DNA of 64,000 nucleotides from Zantedeschia hybrid cultivar (taxonomy: Eukaryota > Streptophyta > Magnoliopsida > Alismatales > Araceae), in NCBI GenBank assembly GCA_030544215.1, contig JARZZO010000004.1, positions 15,240,501-15,304,500 on the forward strand, in the 5' to 3' direction. The notes below the pieces were generated by a model that did no database searches, had not been told where the DNA came from, and was given only the letters and a program-made list of their open reading frames with translations. Numbering within the stretch: position 1 is the first letter of the stretch; each line of letters begins with the position of its first letter. Below are positions 37,107 through 49,800 of the stretch, piece after piece. The position numbers were made by a program, and so were the translations under genes.

Positions 37107-40100
37107 CTAATCATCAGGATCCATCTCTTCGTCCTGCTCCGAGGGCCTACCTCCATCCAGCTTGCTGCCTTCATCGGATTCTGTCTGACCCTCAATATCC
37201 ATATCATCTTCTCCAGACTCTCTATCATCAGCACTATCATCCTTGACAGTGTTGGCACCCATTGGAGGTGGTACAAGATTCCGTGACAACCATTCAGGAC
37301 ACATGTCCTCACCTCTGAATAGCAATTCACTGTTACTTCCTTTTAGTGACATTGGTAGGTTGGCAGACTGGGGAGTTCTACAGGAACATTCAGGTAAGGG
37401 ATGAGAGAGGAAGGATGTCAGCTTTGACTTCCGAGATTCCACTATCAAGCCGTCCACACCCACACTCTTATTAAGATGCTCCCTCACCACGGATGTCCAA
37501 TTACGTTTTGGATGGTACAGATGATCACGAATGGTATCAAACAATCCTGCAAGAATTTTCCTTTTGAAAGAATAGCGAATCAGTTGAATCTGCCAGACTT
37601 TAAACTGAAAATAGGCATCATAATATTAAAGCTGCTATAAATATCCAAGTTGTGTTACGTTATGTTGATACTCCTTTCTATTCAACACTTGCTGAATGCA
37701 AAATCAAGAATCATTTAAAAGCATCTTCCGGCAGAAAAAAGATATCCAAAACATTAGAAGTGACACTCCACAAAACCCTTAGGACACCTGACCAACAGTG
37801 ATTAATGATAAGAATAACAACCAATTCTTATTACCTGTCTGGACGATATGTTATGCTGGAAGCTGTTTGGTATAGACGGTGTCCCATAACCAGGCTTGAA
37901 AAATCCGGCCAGCCACTACCATCATTGTCGAAGCCAGGGAAAAATGCATCAGCTTCAACAGAAACATAGTAATCGAGAGCATCCCAGAGCAACTTGTGCG
38001 CATTCATCCTGAGATCCATGGGTGAAGGATCAGGTTCTTTGTCAGTCTCCGCCACCCAGCCATACCAACCTTCCTTTTCATATTGGTAAAATGGTCTTGC
38101 AGGAGGTGGAGGAAGGGGCCTGGGCCTGGGCCCAGCCTTTTTCCATTCTTGGAGAAGTTGTTCTTCACTTCTGACTGGAGGTGGCGGAACAACATTCGCA
38201 AGAAGAGGATATTCAGGGCCTATTAAGTGGGTCAATTCCTTTTTACTACACAAAGATGTGCGGTCTACCGAGTTTGTGTACATGGCTCGCAAAGGGATGA
38301 GAACCCTTTGCCCACCAAATGTCTCAGTGCCAGCTATATATATAATTGTATTTGGAGGATAACCCATGGCACGAAGAAGAAGGCCCACCTGCAAGTGCAA
38401 ACAGAAAATTTAGGCCAGGATAAATATAGCTGGATTACATGAAAAATAAGAAAATGAACCAAATTAAAAAAAAGAAAAAAAATAAAAATACATGCCTGTC
38501 TCCCAACTGAAAGAGTAGTTAAGAATTAGAATCTAATGTAGTAGTTCCACAAAAATTCAAAAAAGAAAAAAGAAAAGAAAAAAAGGAAGCAGAGGAGGGG
38601 GCACGCAGATATAACATGAGAGCCTATCAGCTTTGAAGACAAGATAACCTGGTAACATCCCTATATCTGAAGATCTGTGGGAATTATTATTAAATAAACC
38701 CAGGGGAGGGGGTGTGGTTGGTCTTGGTCCAGGTTGATCATAATGTTGGGTCGGTATGGCTTGGTTTCTTTGAAAACTGAATCACATCAGTATGACTTGG
38801 TACGACCCAGTCTGACTCACACAAGTCAAGCGAATTCAAGTCCGACTCAGTATGAGTCATAAACCCCAAAAACTGACATGACGAGTCGTATCGAATCAGA
38901 TAAAATTGGCAAACCATGAATCTAGCATGATTTACTATATACACACATAAGTACATTTGTTGACCCTAAAAAATAATTCCATGCATGATAAACATATTTA
39001 ACATGCACTTGCATGTAATCATGCAATAGGAAAGATAACATATGCATGCAATCATGGAGAATGTGGATCAATGCATAAGAGAGGCAAGGGTTATACATAT
39101 GGAGATTCCCGCGAGCCCAATGTGCTGTCCAATGAGTCTAAAACAGCCCCAATATGTCGTCCGAAATCCCTCCGAATGTGGGCTAGATATGCAGCCCAAT
39201 AAATCTCGTAAACTGGCCTGCTATGAAGCCCGATATGCCCCTGAGAACAGGCCGAGAGGACTGCACAATAGGGCCCAAGTTGCAGCCCAATATGTCCCCT
39301 ATGCAGGCCCAAATCCAGCGCAATAGGTTGCCAATATAAAGCTAGGGGGAGCCTAATAAATGCAGCCCAATAGACAGTCCAAAATAGATCCAAGTATGCA
39401 GTCCAAAATGAGCCCAATATGCAGTCCAAAGGTTTCCAAAGAGTAAGAAAGGGACAGCCCAAAACTGCAGCAAAAGAAAAAATGGCAAGTGGTCCCCTTC
39501 TCTCTCTCTCTCTCCATCCCCCTTTGTTTAACTATTAGGCGAAGAGGGAGAAGAGGGGACCAGTGGGGGTCCCCACCGGTTTTGGGACCCCCCACCGGTT
39601 CCCTCCAAAGGGGGAAACCGATGGGGGATTCCTATAGTTGTCAATCCAATCCCGTCCCGTCCCAGTGAGAAAATGGGATGGAACAATTCCTTGTCTATCC
39701 CATTACCTGTCCCGACCTTTCCCAACCAAAATTTGTATGTTTACATGAAATTTTCCTAAATACTTAAGCTCCTTGTAAACTTATTTTGGGAGTTCATTTG
39801 ATGAATATACTCATTTATAAACCTATAAATCCGTCTGCAATGCTTCTATTGCATTATTTTTGTGTTATTTATATGTTTATGTATTTATTTTCATATTATT
39901 TATTGTATATGTATGTCTTATATTTGTTGGCATATATATGAAAAAAAATCCGGGACGGGACACCAGAATTGTCCAGGACACTAGGACGTCCTATCTCAGT
40001 AGAAAAATGAGACAGGGACTGGGACGGGATTGACAACTACGGGGGTTCCTCTTCCCTCCATCTCCATTTAAAATTCAAAAAGAAGAGAGAGGAGATGTTA

Positions 40101-40829
40101 ATCACTTTTTAAGGTCTTGGTTAGTGGGATTTTAATGCCCATTTGGACTCCCCATGTTAGTGGAACTTCCATTAACACAATGATTAATGGCCAATGATTG
40201 CAAACCCTTTTCCCAAATGACTAGAAAAGGGAGGGGAGGGAGTTAAATGAGGTCCTGCTCATTACAAAAAAGAGAAAGGAGAAAAAAATATAAAGAGGGG
40301 AAGGGGGTGCCCTCGGTTTGGGGGACCCATGGCACCCCCCCCCCCCCCCCCCCGCCAAAAAAAAAAGAAAAAAAAAAGAAAATAGTTTTCCAACCGGTGG
40401 GGGTACCCATCGGGCCTTCCCCCCTCCTCTTTCTCTCTCTCTCGCATTTGTTTTACGTGGCACCCCCGACCGGTTAAGGTCCTCAAGCCCTATAAATATC
40501 CCTCTAGGGAAAAGACAAAAGGTAATGCCTATAGGCCCAAAAATTCCAAGGGAAAGTGATGTCGTTCTGAAGACCACGAATTGTGTGCTTTGCACAAGTC
40601 CAAGGGCACGGGAGGAGGTTTCATTTTTTAGTTTTCTTCCTAAGGTTCTCCTAAGGAAAGCTCTGCTGAAATTTTATTGTAAAATTATCTCCAAAATTTC
40701 GAATGAAATAATAGTGTGCTCCTTGTGCCAAATATTTGTGTGTATGTGTGTTGCATGTTCATGTGATTGAACTTGCACCTAAATAGTCCGTGCAGTCCCA
40801 ACGCAGTGGCACTAGGACGTTAGGACACT

Positions 40830-40862
<33 letters not shown>

Positions 40863-43800
40863 CCTGGCGGGCGCAGGCGGCCTTAGGGCCTCTAGCCACT
40901 AGGCTAGCTACCAAAAAAAAAAAAAAACTTGCACCTAAATAGCACATACTCATATGACCATACTTATACTTAAATAATAACCTACACTTAAAAACTAAAT
41001 AGCACATAAATGCCCTTGGCCTCACCCCTACATATGACCGAGTCTAAGTCAACATTTAAGACTTAATGAACCATATACACATCAAATAACACACTTAATT
41101 ATAAAATGACCAAAATGCCACCACCCATAGATAATTAATGAATAATTAATAAAAATCAGTAAAAACCAGTAAAAATCCTAAAAAAATCCATGAAAATGTA
41201 AAAAACCCTCAACATGACTTAAACACTTTTAGAACTTTAAAAAATGACCAAAATCCCTTTCTCATGATAAAAATCTGTAAGAATTTTAAAAAAAAAAATC
41301 CTTAAAAAATGTAAAAATCATCCATCAACATACCCTAAATGCCCTCAAAACCCTAAAGACAAGTAAAATTATCAAAATACCCTTAATACATCAAAAATTA
41401 TTAAAAATTCTAAAAAGATCATAAAAATGTTAAATTGCTTCAAATATTATGAATACCCATAAAACCCACTTCAATCTAAAATTACAAAAATACCCCCTAC
41501 AATCCAAGTACACTTAAGACAACTCTAAAACTCCTCCTAAGGTCTTGAAACCTCATCAAACCCTTAAAACTCATCTCACACATCAAAATGACCATAATGC
41601 CCCTATACCCTCAACTTGGTATAATTATGAAAATACCCTTATGGGTTCAAAATACTTGGAATCAATCCTAAGACATCTGGAATCAATTCTGAAGCACTCA
41701 GAGTCGATCCTAATAAATGGGCATTAATCCTAATATCTTAGAATCAATCCAAATGCCTAGGAATCAATCCTAAAAGTCCAGAACTAATCTGAATATCTGA
41801 AAAGACTGGGGCGAGGCCAAGGGTTTAACCTAAAAGTTGCCTTCATATGTGTGCATCGTGTGGTAGTATAGTTTGTTTAAAGAGCATCATACGGACGGTT
41901 AATCAAGAGTTGTCGAGTAGTTGATCGACGTAGTTAACATTGACCGAGGTCAGTGGAGAGAGGTCATATACTCGGATCTTCGCCTGATCCGAAGTCCTAA
42001 ACTCTCATAGTCCAATAAACAAAATAAATAAAACTAACCTATCTATTTCTCCAAATAAACACCAAAAATGAAAAAAAAAAAAAAAAAAAAACCATCATAG
42101 GAGAGATTCTTAGGTGCAGGTCTAAACAGATGGCATGCCCGGTGGGACCTCTCTTTCCCTTCACCTCTCCGTTCGGTGTTGCCCTCTCCATATCTATACT
42201 ACTTACTTTGCCATGTTTTATGCAGGTTGGTTTATTCCCATTTAGCCAACAATGGCAGCAAGGATCGCATATGACCCACTCGTAGTGGCAACCCATGCAA
42301 GCTGTGGGTACTTAACCACTCTAACATGCTTTGGGGACTTTCATGTAGTGATAGGATCTCCCTATTTTTTGGGAGTCATTCTAATGCCAAAGCCCGCTCT
42401 GGAGAAGACAAAGAAGTGGCGTGATTCCCGCACTAAGAAAAGCAATACTAGCGGCCAAGCTAGACGAGTCTTCACCGCCAATATCATCAGTGTGTCTCTA
42501 GCCTCTTCGTCCAATAGGAGGCAAAAGCACAGAAATTCACCAGCAAGTCCAACTAGGACAGAGAAAACAATACTAGTGGGAAATATGCGCATCCGTCAAG
42601 ACGACATACAGCCCATAATTCTCAAAACTAGTCACATCCGGACAGTTCAAGTCTATAACTGATTCGGGATCCTTCCGAAGGTTTGCCAGGATGTGGCAAC
42701 CTTCAAGACAAAGAAGAAGACACCAAAGGCCCCTACCCGACATGAGCAAATATATATGTCAAAACCTGCCATACCTCGAGTTAAGGGCAATGCAGCACCC
42801 CGAGCCGGGGCAATCCCAAGGAGGACAAGAACCCCCTCAAGAAAATGTGGGTGACCAAAGAGGAAGCTTGCAAGATACACCAAGCTAGGGCCTCCCTAGC
42901 AGGGCTACAGCCTCACCAACCTACAGAGCCGATGAGGTAGATAACCAATCCCACAACTCGGCCTCGTTCTTCACAGGGTCAAAAGAGGAAAGGCACCTAT
43001 AAGAAACATAAGTAGGTCCAGAAACGAACATCTGTCTTCGAGCGGTTAGGCACCCTTGTCCGGCCAACTCAAAAGAAGAAGAGGACTGCCAAGATGACAG
43101 AAGATGGCGTCCACATCTACACGTGCTACACTTCTAGCGCCACCAACCAACAGTCTTCTCAACTAGAAGATCCAAATGATATCACCAGCTTGGCATAAAA
43201 AGGCGGGCCAGTAACCCGTCAAATGGAGTAGGCCATGTGCCTGCTAAGCAGAGAAAGCCAAGAGGCAGAGCCACCCTAAATTGACATTAGCAATGCTGCT
43301 AGAGGAGCCGAGGAAGGCGCACCAAATGCCCAAAATACCGGAGTCACTCCGCAGCAACCCTCAAGAGCAAGTTCAGCCTCAGACCATAGAGGAGATGAGG
43401 CAGGAAAATCGACAGCTCATAGCCTTGTTATATGGCCTAATACAAAAGGTAAAGGAGCAGCAAAGGACAGTCCGAGTCCCTTTAGCAAGAGCAACAGTTG
43501 TGCCGGCGGTGGTAAGGCCATAGGTTGTTGAGGTCAACTTCAACCCCAATAATGCACAAGCAGAGCGGGTAGAGGAGCCCAACCCTAATAGTCAGCAATC
43601 CCATGCTTTAGCAGATGATACAACATCATCGCAGAAGCATCTTATTGAACAAATTGTTGAAGCCAAAACGACAAAACAGGACGAAAGGATAAACACATTT
43701 AACCTATACAAAGTGCCATTTGCCACATGTTTAAAAAACTCCCGCCAGACCATAGCAAACGTTCTAAAGTCACTAGATATGACGGGGAAGGCTCGACTCA

Positions 43801-46800
43801 AGAGCATATAGCTCATTATATCAACGACCTAAGAGAGTTGGCTACTGATGAAGCCTATCTCCTGAGATTTTTCTCTACCTCCCTGACAGGCACGGCATTC
43901 CTATGGTATGCCAAATTGAAGCCCAACTCTATTAACAGTTAGGAGGAGATGCAGAAAAAATTCTTTGACCACTTCAAAGTATCGGAACGGAATGTCGCCA
44001 TCACAGATTAAAGTAATGAAAGAATGAGTCAGCCGTCGATTATAACAAGAAGTGGCAAAATCTCACTATAAGGTGCGACAACCCTCCAGTCTATGAGGAC
44101 ACGGTGAGACTATACAAAAGAGGCTTAAAGCCTGAGACAAATGAGAAGTTGATTGGTGCCAATCTTAAAAACTATGATCAACTCAATAATATAATGACAG
44201 AGATCGAAATGTTCTTTGCCAGTCACCCCACCGTGTTTCCCAACAAAGGGAAGGTCCCGAGGGAGCGAGGAGCCGCTATAAAAGAAGTGAATATAGTTAA
44301 GTTTACGTCAGTTGTAGAGAAGACTGGGACCAAAGGAGGCCCCGGTACATCAACAACCAATAAGAAAGGGGAAGGGAAGGCACTAGTCGCCTCTCTCAAT
44401 GAAGGATAGAAAAAACCCTATTCCTTTGCCAGGGAGCATACAAAAAGGTCGTTTGAGACCTATATGCGGACAAATCTCATATCGCTCCCGGAACCCAAGA
44501 AGTCCGTTGAGGCCAGCAAGGTGAACGAGCCGAACTATTGTCCATATCATCGCATGCTGAGACATGTGGTAGAAGACTGCTATGTCAGTAAGGATGAGAT
44601 TGAGAAACTCATCCAAGAAGGAGCTCTGGAAATGGACCAATACTTGATAAGTCCTCCCCAGCCCCACCGAAAGCCAAGTAGACAGTCGTTGTTAATGTCA
44701 TCTATATAAGTGAGAGCTCCTCAAGGTTTCATCTCGAAGGAGAAGATACAAAAGGCATCTCCGGAGCGTGAGGCAACACCATCATATACTCCAACAACCC
44801 TTCTCCCGGAGGGGTCAATTATGACTGCATTGGAAGAAATCCAAGTGAGCCTGGGATGGCTCTCATATCAACAAGAAGAGCTCACCCAGATGATAGAAGG
44901 CCCTTCAAGGCAATTGACAGGAGTCCTAACAGTAGATAAAGTCAATAGGTTCTTCTCCTCTGAAGAGTCGGGATCAGAATGTGAACACCCTTCGAGGAAG
45001 AGAGGCAAACAAGCTTTGGACCCAAATGAGGTGCCAGACACTCATCAATAGGAAGAGATCGTATTCTAGAAGGAAAAGCCAGGAAGGTGTAAAAACACCT
45101 AAAAGAAGCCGCCATGCCAAGCGGATTGCTGACAAAAGAGCAAGGATATGCTTCAAAAGCTCCTAAATCCTGAGGGAAAGACTCGCAAAGCTATATTCCT
45201 CTCCAAAGGACAAAGTCTATGAACTCTTCAGGTTGTGCATGAAAAAGAAAGCAATCATTCTCCCTAAGCCAAGAAGAGAGGAAGAAATGTATAGGACTGA
45301 TGCTCCTAATTACTGCCACTATCATCTCGCTCTCGGCCATCCGACTGAGCACTACTTCATCTTCAAAGATGAAGTACAGAGGCTGATCCAAGAAGGACAA
45401 ATAAATATGAAAAAAAATACATGATTGATCCTCCACAACCTCATACAATCAACTACACTGTGAAGATGATTCACAAAATTTTCTTAGATGCTGAAAAGTT
45501 TCTAGAGGCTCCAAAGGAAGAGTTATTCAGCTTTAAGTAAGAAGAGCCAAAACGTGCCATCTCTTCCAAGATGTCCAAGAACTCTAGAGAATCTCTCTCT
45601 CCAAGGGTTACAAAACGAAGCTCGACCAAGGTCAAGAATAAGAGGGAAGAGTAATAGAAAGGAGTAGGATAAAGCAGGAGAAGGATAAGAGGGGAAGGAG
45701 GAGATGAGAATGATGATAAAAGAGAGGACAAGGATGACAACTAATGAGGAGTTTTCCAACACATTTAGATTGCTTTTACATTCTTCTTGTTACTCTTGTG
45801 TCTACATATACAAAATTTAAAGGCTTTCTTTGAAAAGTATAAGATAATCATAACCTGGTCGTCATTCTTTCTCTCCCTAAGATCTCTTCTCTTTGGCCAT
45901 TCTAGACGATGTCTAGATCCAATATAGTGTTCCTTGTGTATGTGTATATCATATATACGTATCTATTATATAAGCATATATATAGTGTTGTTATCATACA
46001 TTCATGTCTGGAGATTTTGTGCCTATGTCCCGAGATTTTATTGAGATCTCTTCTCTCTGACCATCTCATTCAGAAGAGGAGAGGATTTGTGCTCAAGCAA
46101 GACTTTAAGAAGGCATATGATAGAATCAATTGGGCCTGCCTATTCCAGGTGTTGCAGAAGATGGGCTTTAGGGTTAAATGGGTGAGCTGAATTAAGGCAT
46201 GTATTTCCTTGGCCATGTTTGCTGTCTTGGTGAATGGTGAACCTACTTCTTTCTTTCATAGTGGCAGAGGTCTTCGGCAAGAGGATCCCATATATCCCCT
46301 CCTTTTTGTGTCGATGGCTCACATTTTGAGTAGGATGTGGCACAGGGCTGAGGCGGCTCGTCTTATATTAGGTTTCAGGATGTCACTGTAGGGGAGTCAA
46401 ATTACTCATCTTTAGTATGCTGATAACACCATTCTCTTTCTTTCAGAGGAAGAGGATCATCTCCTTGCTGCTAGGCTCCTTCTTGAATGGCTAGATGAGG
46501 TTTCTGGCCTTTGTGTCAATTTCCACAAAAGCCAACTTGTTAGGATTCATATGTAAGCTAGTATGCTTCACAGGGTTAGCGCTCACATTGGGGTGTCAGC
46601 TTGGGGAGTTCCCAATCACATATTTAGGTTTCTCACTTATAGCTGGCCCCTTCAGGGGAAAGGATTGGCATAAGGTGATCCACAAGTTTGAAGGGAGACT
46701 TGCAAGTTGGAAGGGTAGGCTACTTTCTTATGGTGGTAGGTTGGTCCTATGTAACTCAATTTTGGATAGCCTCCCTACCTATTTCTTTTCCATATTCAGA

Positions 46801-49800
46801 GTGCCAAAGGGAGTCCTTCATAAATTAGATGCCATTAAGAGTTGTTTCTTTTGGAGGGGATGTGGAGAGGGTAAGAGGGGGGCCATGATATTTGCTAAGG
46901 AAGGGTCTATAAACCTAAGGAGGTTGGTGGTGTTGGTATCAAAAGTCTTGCCGAATTTAATTCAACCTTGCTAACCAAGTGGTTGTGGAAATTTGGTATG
47001 ACTGAGGAAGGATTATGTTGAAATATCATCGAACAGAAGTACTATGCTAGGAAGAGAAGATGGGATATGTGGTTGCCTATAATACAGTCTGTCTCTCATG
47101 TATGGAAAGGTATTCTCCTTAGTTATGATATTCTGAAGGTGGGAGCTTAGATAGTCCTTGGAGATGAGTGTAAGTGCTTGTTCTGGCTAGATGGTTGGTG
47201 TCAGGGTGTCCCCTTTAGGACTTTATTCCCCAAGTTGTTCCTCATAGCTACCCAGCCTACATATATTGTTTCCAACCATAGTTGTCAAGGTGATAAGGCA
47301 ACCCAAGGCGTACTTAAGGTCCCAAAGTGCCTAAGCATTTAGGCGCGTAAGCAGTGCCTAGGCGGCACCTTCATAATCACGGGGTTACTCACGTACAAGG
47401 AGACAAACACTTGAAGAGAAGAGAGAAGAAAGGATGGGCATATAGAAAACTTATGAAAGGTGGGAGGATGCTAACGACCATGAGGGGTTTCAAGTTTGTG
47501 GACATAGGCAAGTGAGGCTTGTTGCCTCACATGGCCATCATAGGAAGAGGACTATGCCCCATATTTGTTCGCCCAAAAAGGATGATGCCAAAGGTGATGA
47601 GGAAGATGAAACAATGAAGAAGACAAGATGAAAGGGTATCTAAGTCTAAGGCCCAATCATCCACATAATCCTATTTATATTAGGATTGAGACACGATGGA
47701 CCCGATTTGATTGTCCCATGAACTAGCCTACGCGTTGCTTAGGCGTCCACAAGGAATTCCAGATCGGATCGGGTCCCCGAATCGGGACCCGCCGATCCCG
47801 ATCCGACTCGGATCGGATCGGCCGAGTCGGCCGATCCAGATGAAGTCTGGCCAGTCCGACTCGGCCAGATTAAAAAATAAAAAAAAATAAAAAAAATCAG
47901 AAAAAAATCAGGAAAAAATAAAAAAAAATCAGAAAAAATTACATACATATTATTCAATTGATGTACAATAAGAATGAATGCAATTCATGTACATCCATAA
48001 AAAACCCTAAACCCTAAAACCCTAAAACCCTAAACCCTAAAACCCTAAAACCCTAAACCCTAAAACCCTAAAACCCTAAACCCTAAACCCTAAACCCTAA
48101 ATCCTAAACCCTAAACACTAAAACCCTAACCCTAAACCCTAAACCCTAAACCCTTAACCCTTAACCCTTAACCCTTAAACCCATAAACTCTTAAACCCTA
48201 AAACCCTAAAACCCTAAACCCTAAACCCTAAACCCTTAACCCTAAAATCCTAAAACCTAAACCCTAAACCCTAAACCCTAAACCCTAAACCCTAAACCCT
48301 AAACCCCTAAACCCTTAAACCTTAAGGGGGGGATCGGGACCGGCCCGAACCGGACCAGATCGGGTCCGGACCGGCCGATCTGGCCGGTCCAGCCCCGATT
48401 TGGTCTGGTTCGGGCAGATTTCGGCCGTTTTTTTTTTTTTTTCAAATCGGTGGGGGGGAACAGTGAAATCCCCCCCGAATCGGATCGGAACCCGCCGATT
48501 CCGCAATCCATGGGCGTCCAGGCACTCCTAAGTGTGCGTAAGTGGTGCCTAAGCGTGCTTTTTTCAAGGTCCAATAAGGCGTTTAACTGCTTAGACCTTG
48601 AAAATAAGCCTTGTCGCCTAAGCGGTGCCCAAGCATCGCCTAGGCATAAGCTTTGACAACTATGTTGCCAACGTTTTTTATAGTCAGCAGACTAATGGTA
48701 TTTAGCAGCCTACTTTCAGAAGATAGCTTAAGGATCATGAGATTGTGGAGTTTGCTTAGCTGACATCCCTCCTTCATGGTTTCTCAATTGATCCACCTTC
48801 CCCTGACCGGTGGGCTTGGATATAGAAATCTAGCTGAAATTTCTAAGTGAAATCAGCTTACCAGATGATGGTAGACAGTGGCATCAGTCCCAGAATATGG
48901 AGATGATGTAAGCTGGCCATTATGGAGTCTACCAATTGCAATAAATAGACAATGGAAAATACATCAACGAAGAACAATGAAAAAAACATCTATCAAGGCT
49001 TCCTGTCTTTTTTGTGGCATCCTTATGGAGACTTCGGAGCACCTATTTCTGCATTGTGGTATTATCAATACTGTCTGTAAAACCATCTTCGCCTGTCTCG
49101 GATTAAATTGGACCTCACCTCACTCTGCTGGTGACTTCATTTCATTATGGGACGGATTGCACAGTGGCATGGCCGACAAGGACATCTGGTCAATGCTCTT
49201 GGGGGCAGTTCTTTGGGCTATTAGGAAAGAGCGCAATGCCAGACTCCTTCATGTATTCTACTTGTACTATTTAACGAATTGTGGCTATGCCACCTTCCAA
49301 AAAAAAAGAACAATGAAAAAGCAAACCAAAATCGCAAATTAATTTTAGGATTAAAAGGGGAAAGACTCTGATTGGCAACAGAAATTGAATTACAAATATA
49401 CCTCTTCGGGCATTAAGGGGCATGAGCCATTTCTTCTTCGAACTGCTGGATCAACACTCAACTCTTCATGAAGAATCCCCCGTTTGATCATTTGCTTTCT
49501 TCTGTGTTGTATAAGCTCTGTATGAACATCCTAAACCAGTGCGAAAATGTAAACCAGAATTAGATATCCTGATGGACAGAGAAAGGCAGCTAGACTTTAT
49601 TTTCAACATCATGAACTTGTAACCCACACATAGCAGATTAAAACAAGAGCTTGCCTTTAGCACCTGTTTTCTGAGGTCTATATGCATGAAGGGTTGCAAA
49701 ACAAAAAGTAGATGTGATGGTTATGATAGAATAAATAACCTGAAAAAGTTCAGCACAGCCATGAAATGCCAAGGTATCTTTTGCAAGACCAGTGTGATAT

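Larger units (their letters stand above)
47277..48664. mobile_element. hAT-like element, TAGTTGTCAA family, copy 2 (outer)
   Basis: Ends are CATAGTTGTCAAGG and the reverse complement of CTTTGACAACTATG. Flanks TTTCCAAC (47269-47276) and TTGCCAAC (48665-48672) are an 8-base target duplication with one mismatch. Sub-terminal sequence on both sides is built of GCCTAGGCG/CGCCTAAGC-type phrases. It interrupts a LINE. Its interior is occupied by a second element (47750-48512). No transposase. Confidence 0.8.
46066..48969 (+). pseudogene. LINE (L1-type) ORF2 remnant, reverse-transcriptase part, split by DNA transposons
   Basis: The frame from 46,072 reads RRGFVLKQDFKKAYDRINWA (RT domain), then FFHSGRGLRQEDPIYPLLF, then an active-site block at 46,413-46,427 where TAG replaces the usual Gln codon and YADD is YADN. 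After it come LGEFPITYLGFSL, GRLASWKGRLLSYGGRLVLC and DSLPTYFFSIFRVP, the post-RT region of plant LINEs. It continues after the hAT-like insertion with VKSAYQMMVDSG (~48,848-48,883). The endonuclease half is missing (5' truncated) and several stops are present. Orientation is opposite to the host O-FucT gene. Confidence 0.82.

Noticed and set aside
40221..40770. 124- to 150-residue frames across the poly(C) region
   Set aside because: Poly-Pro, poly-Gly and poly-Lys from homopolymers in an intron.
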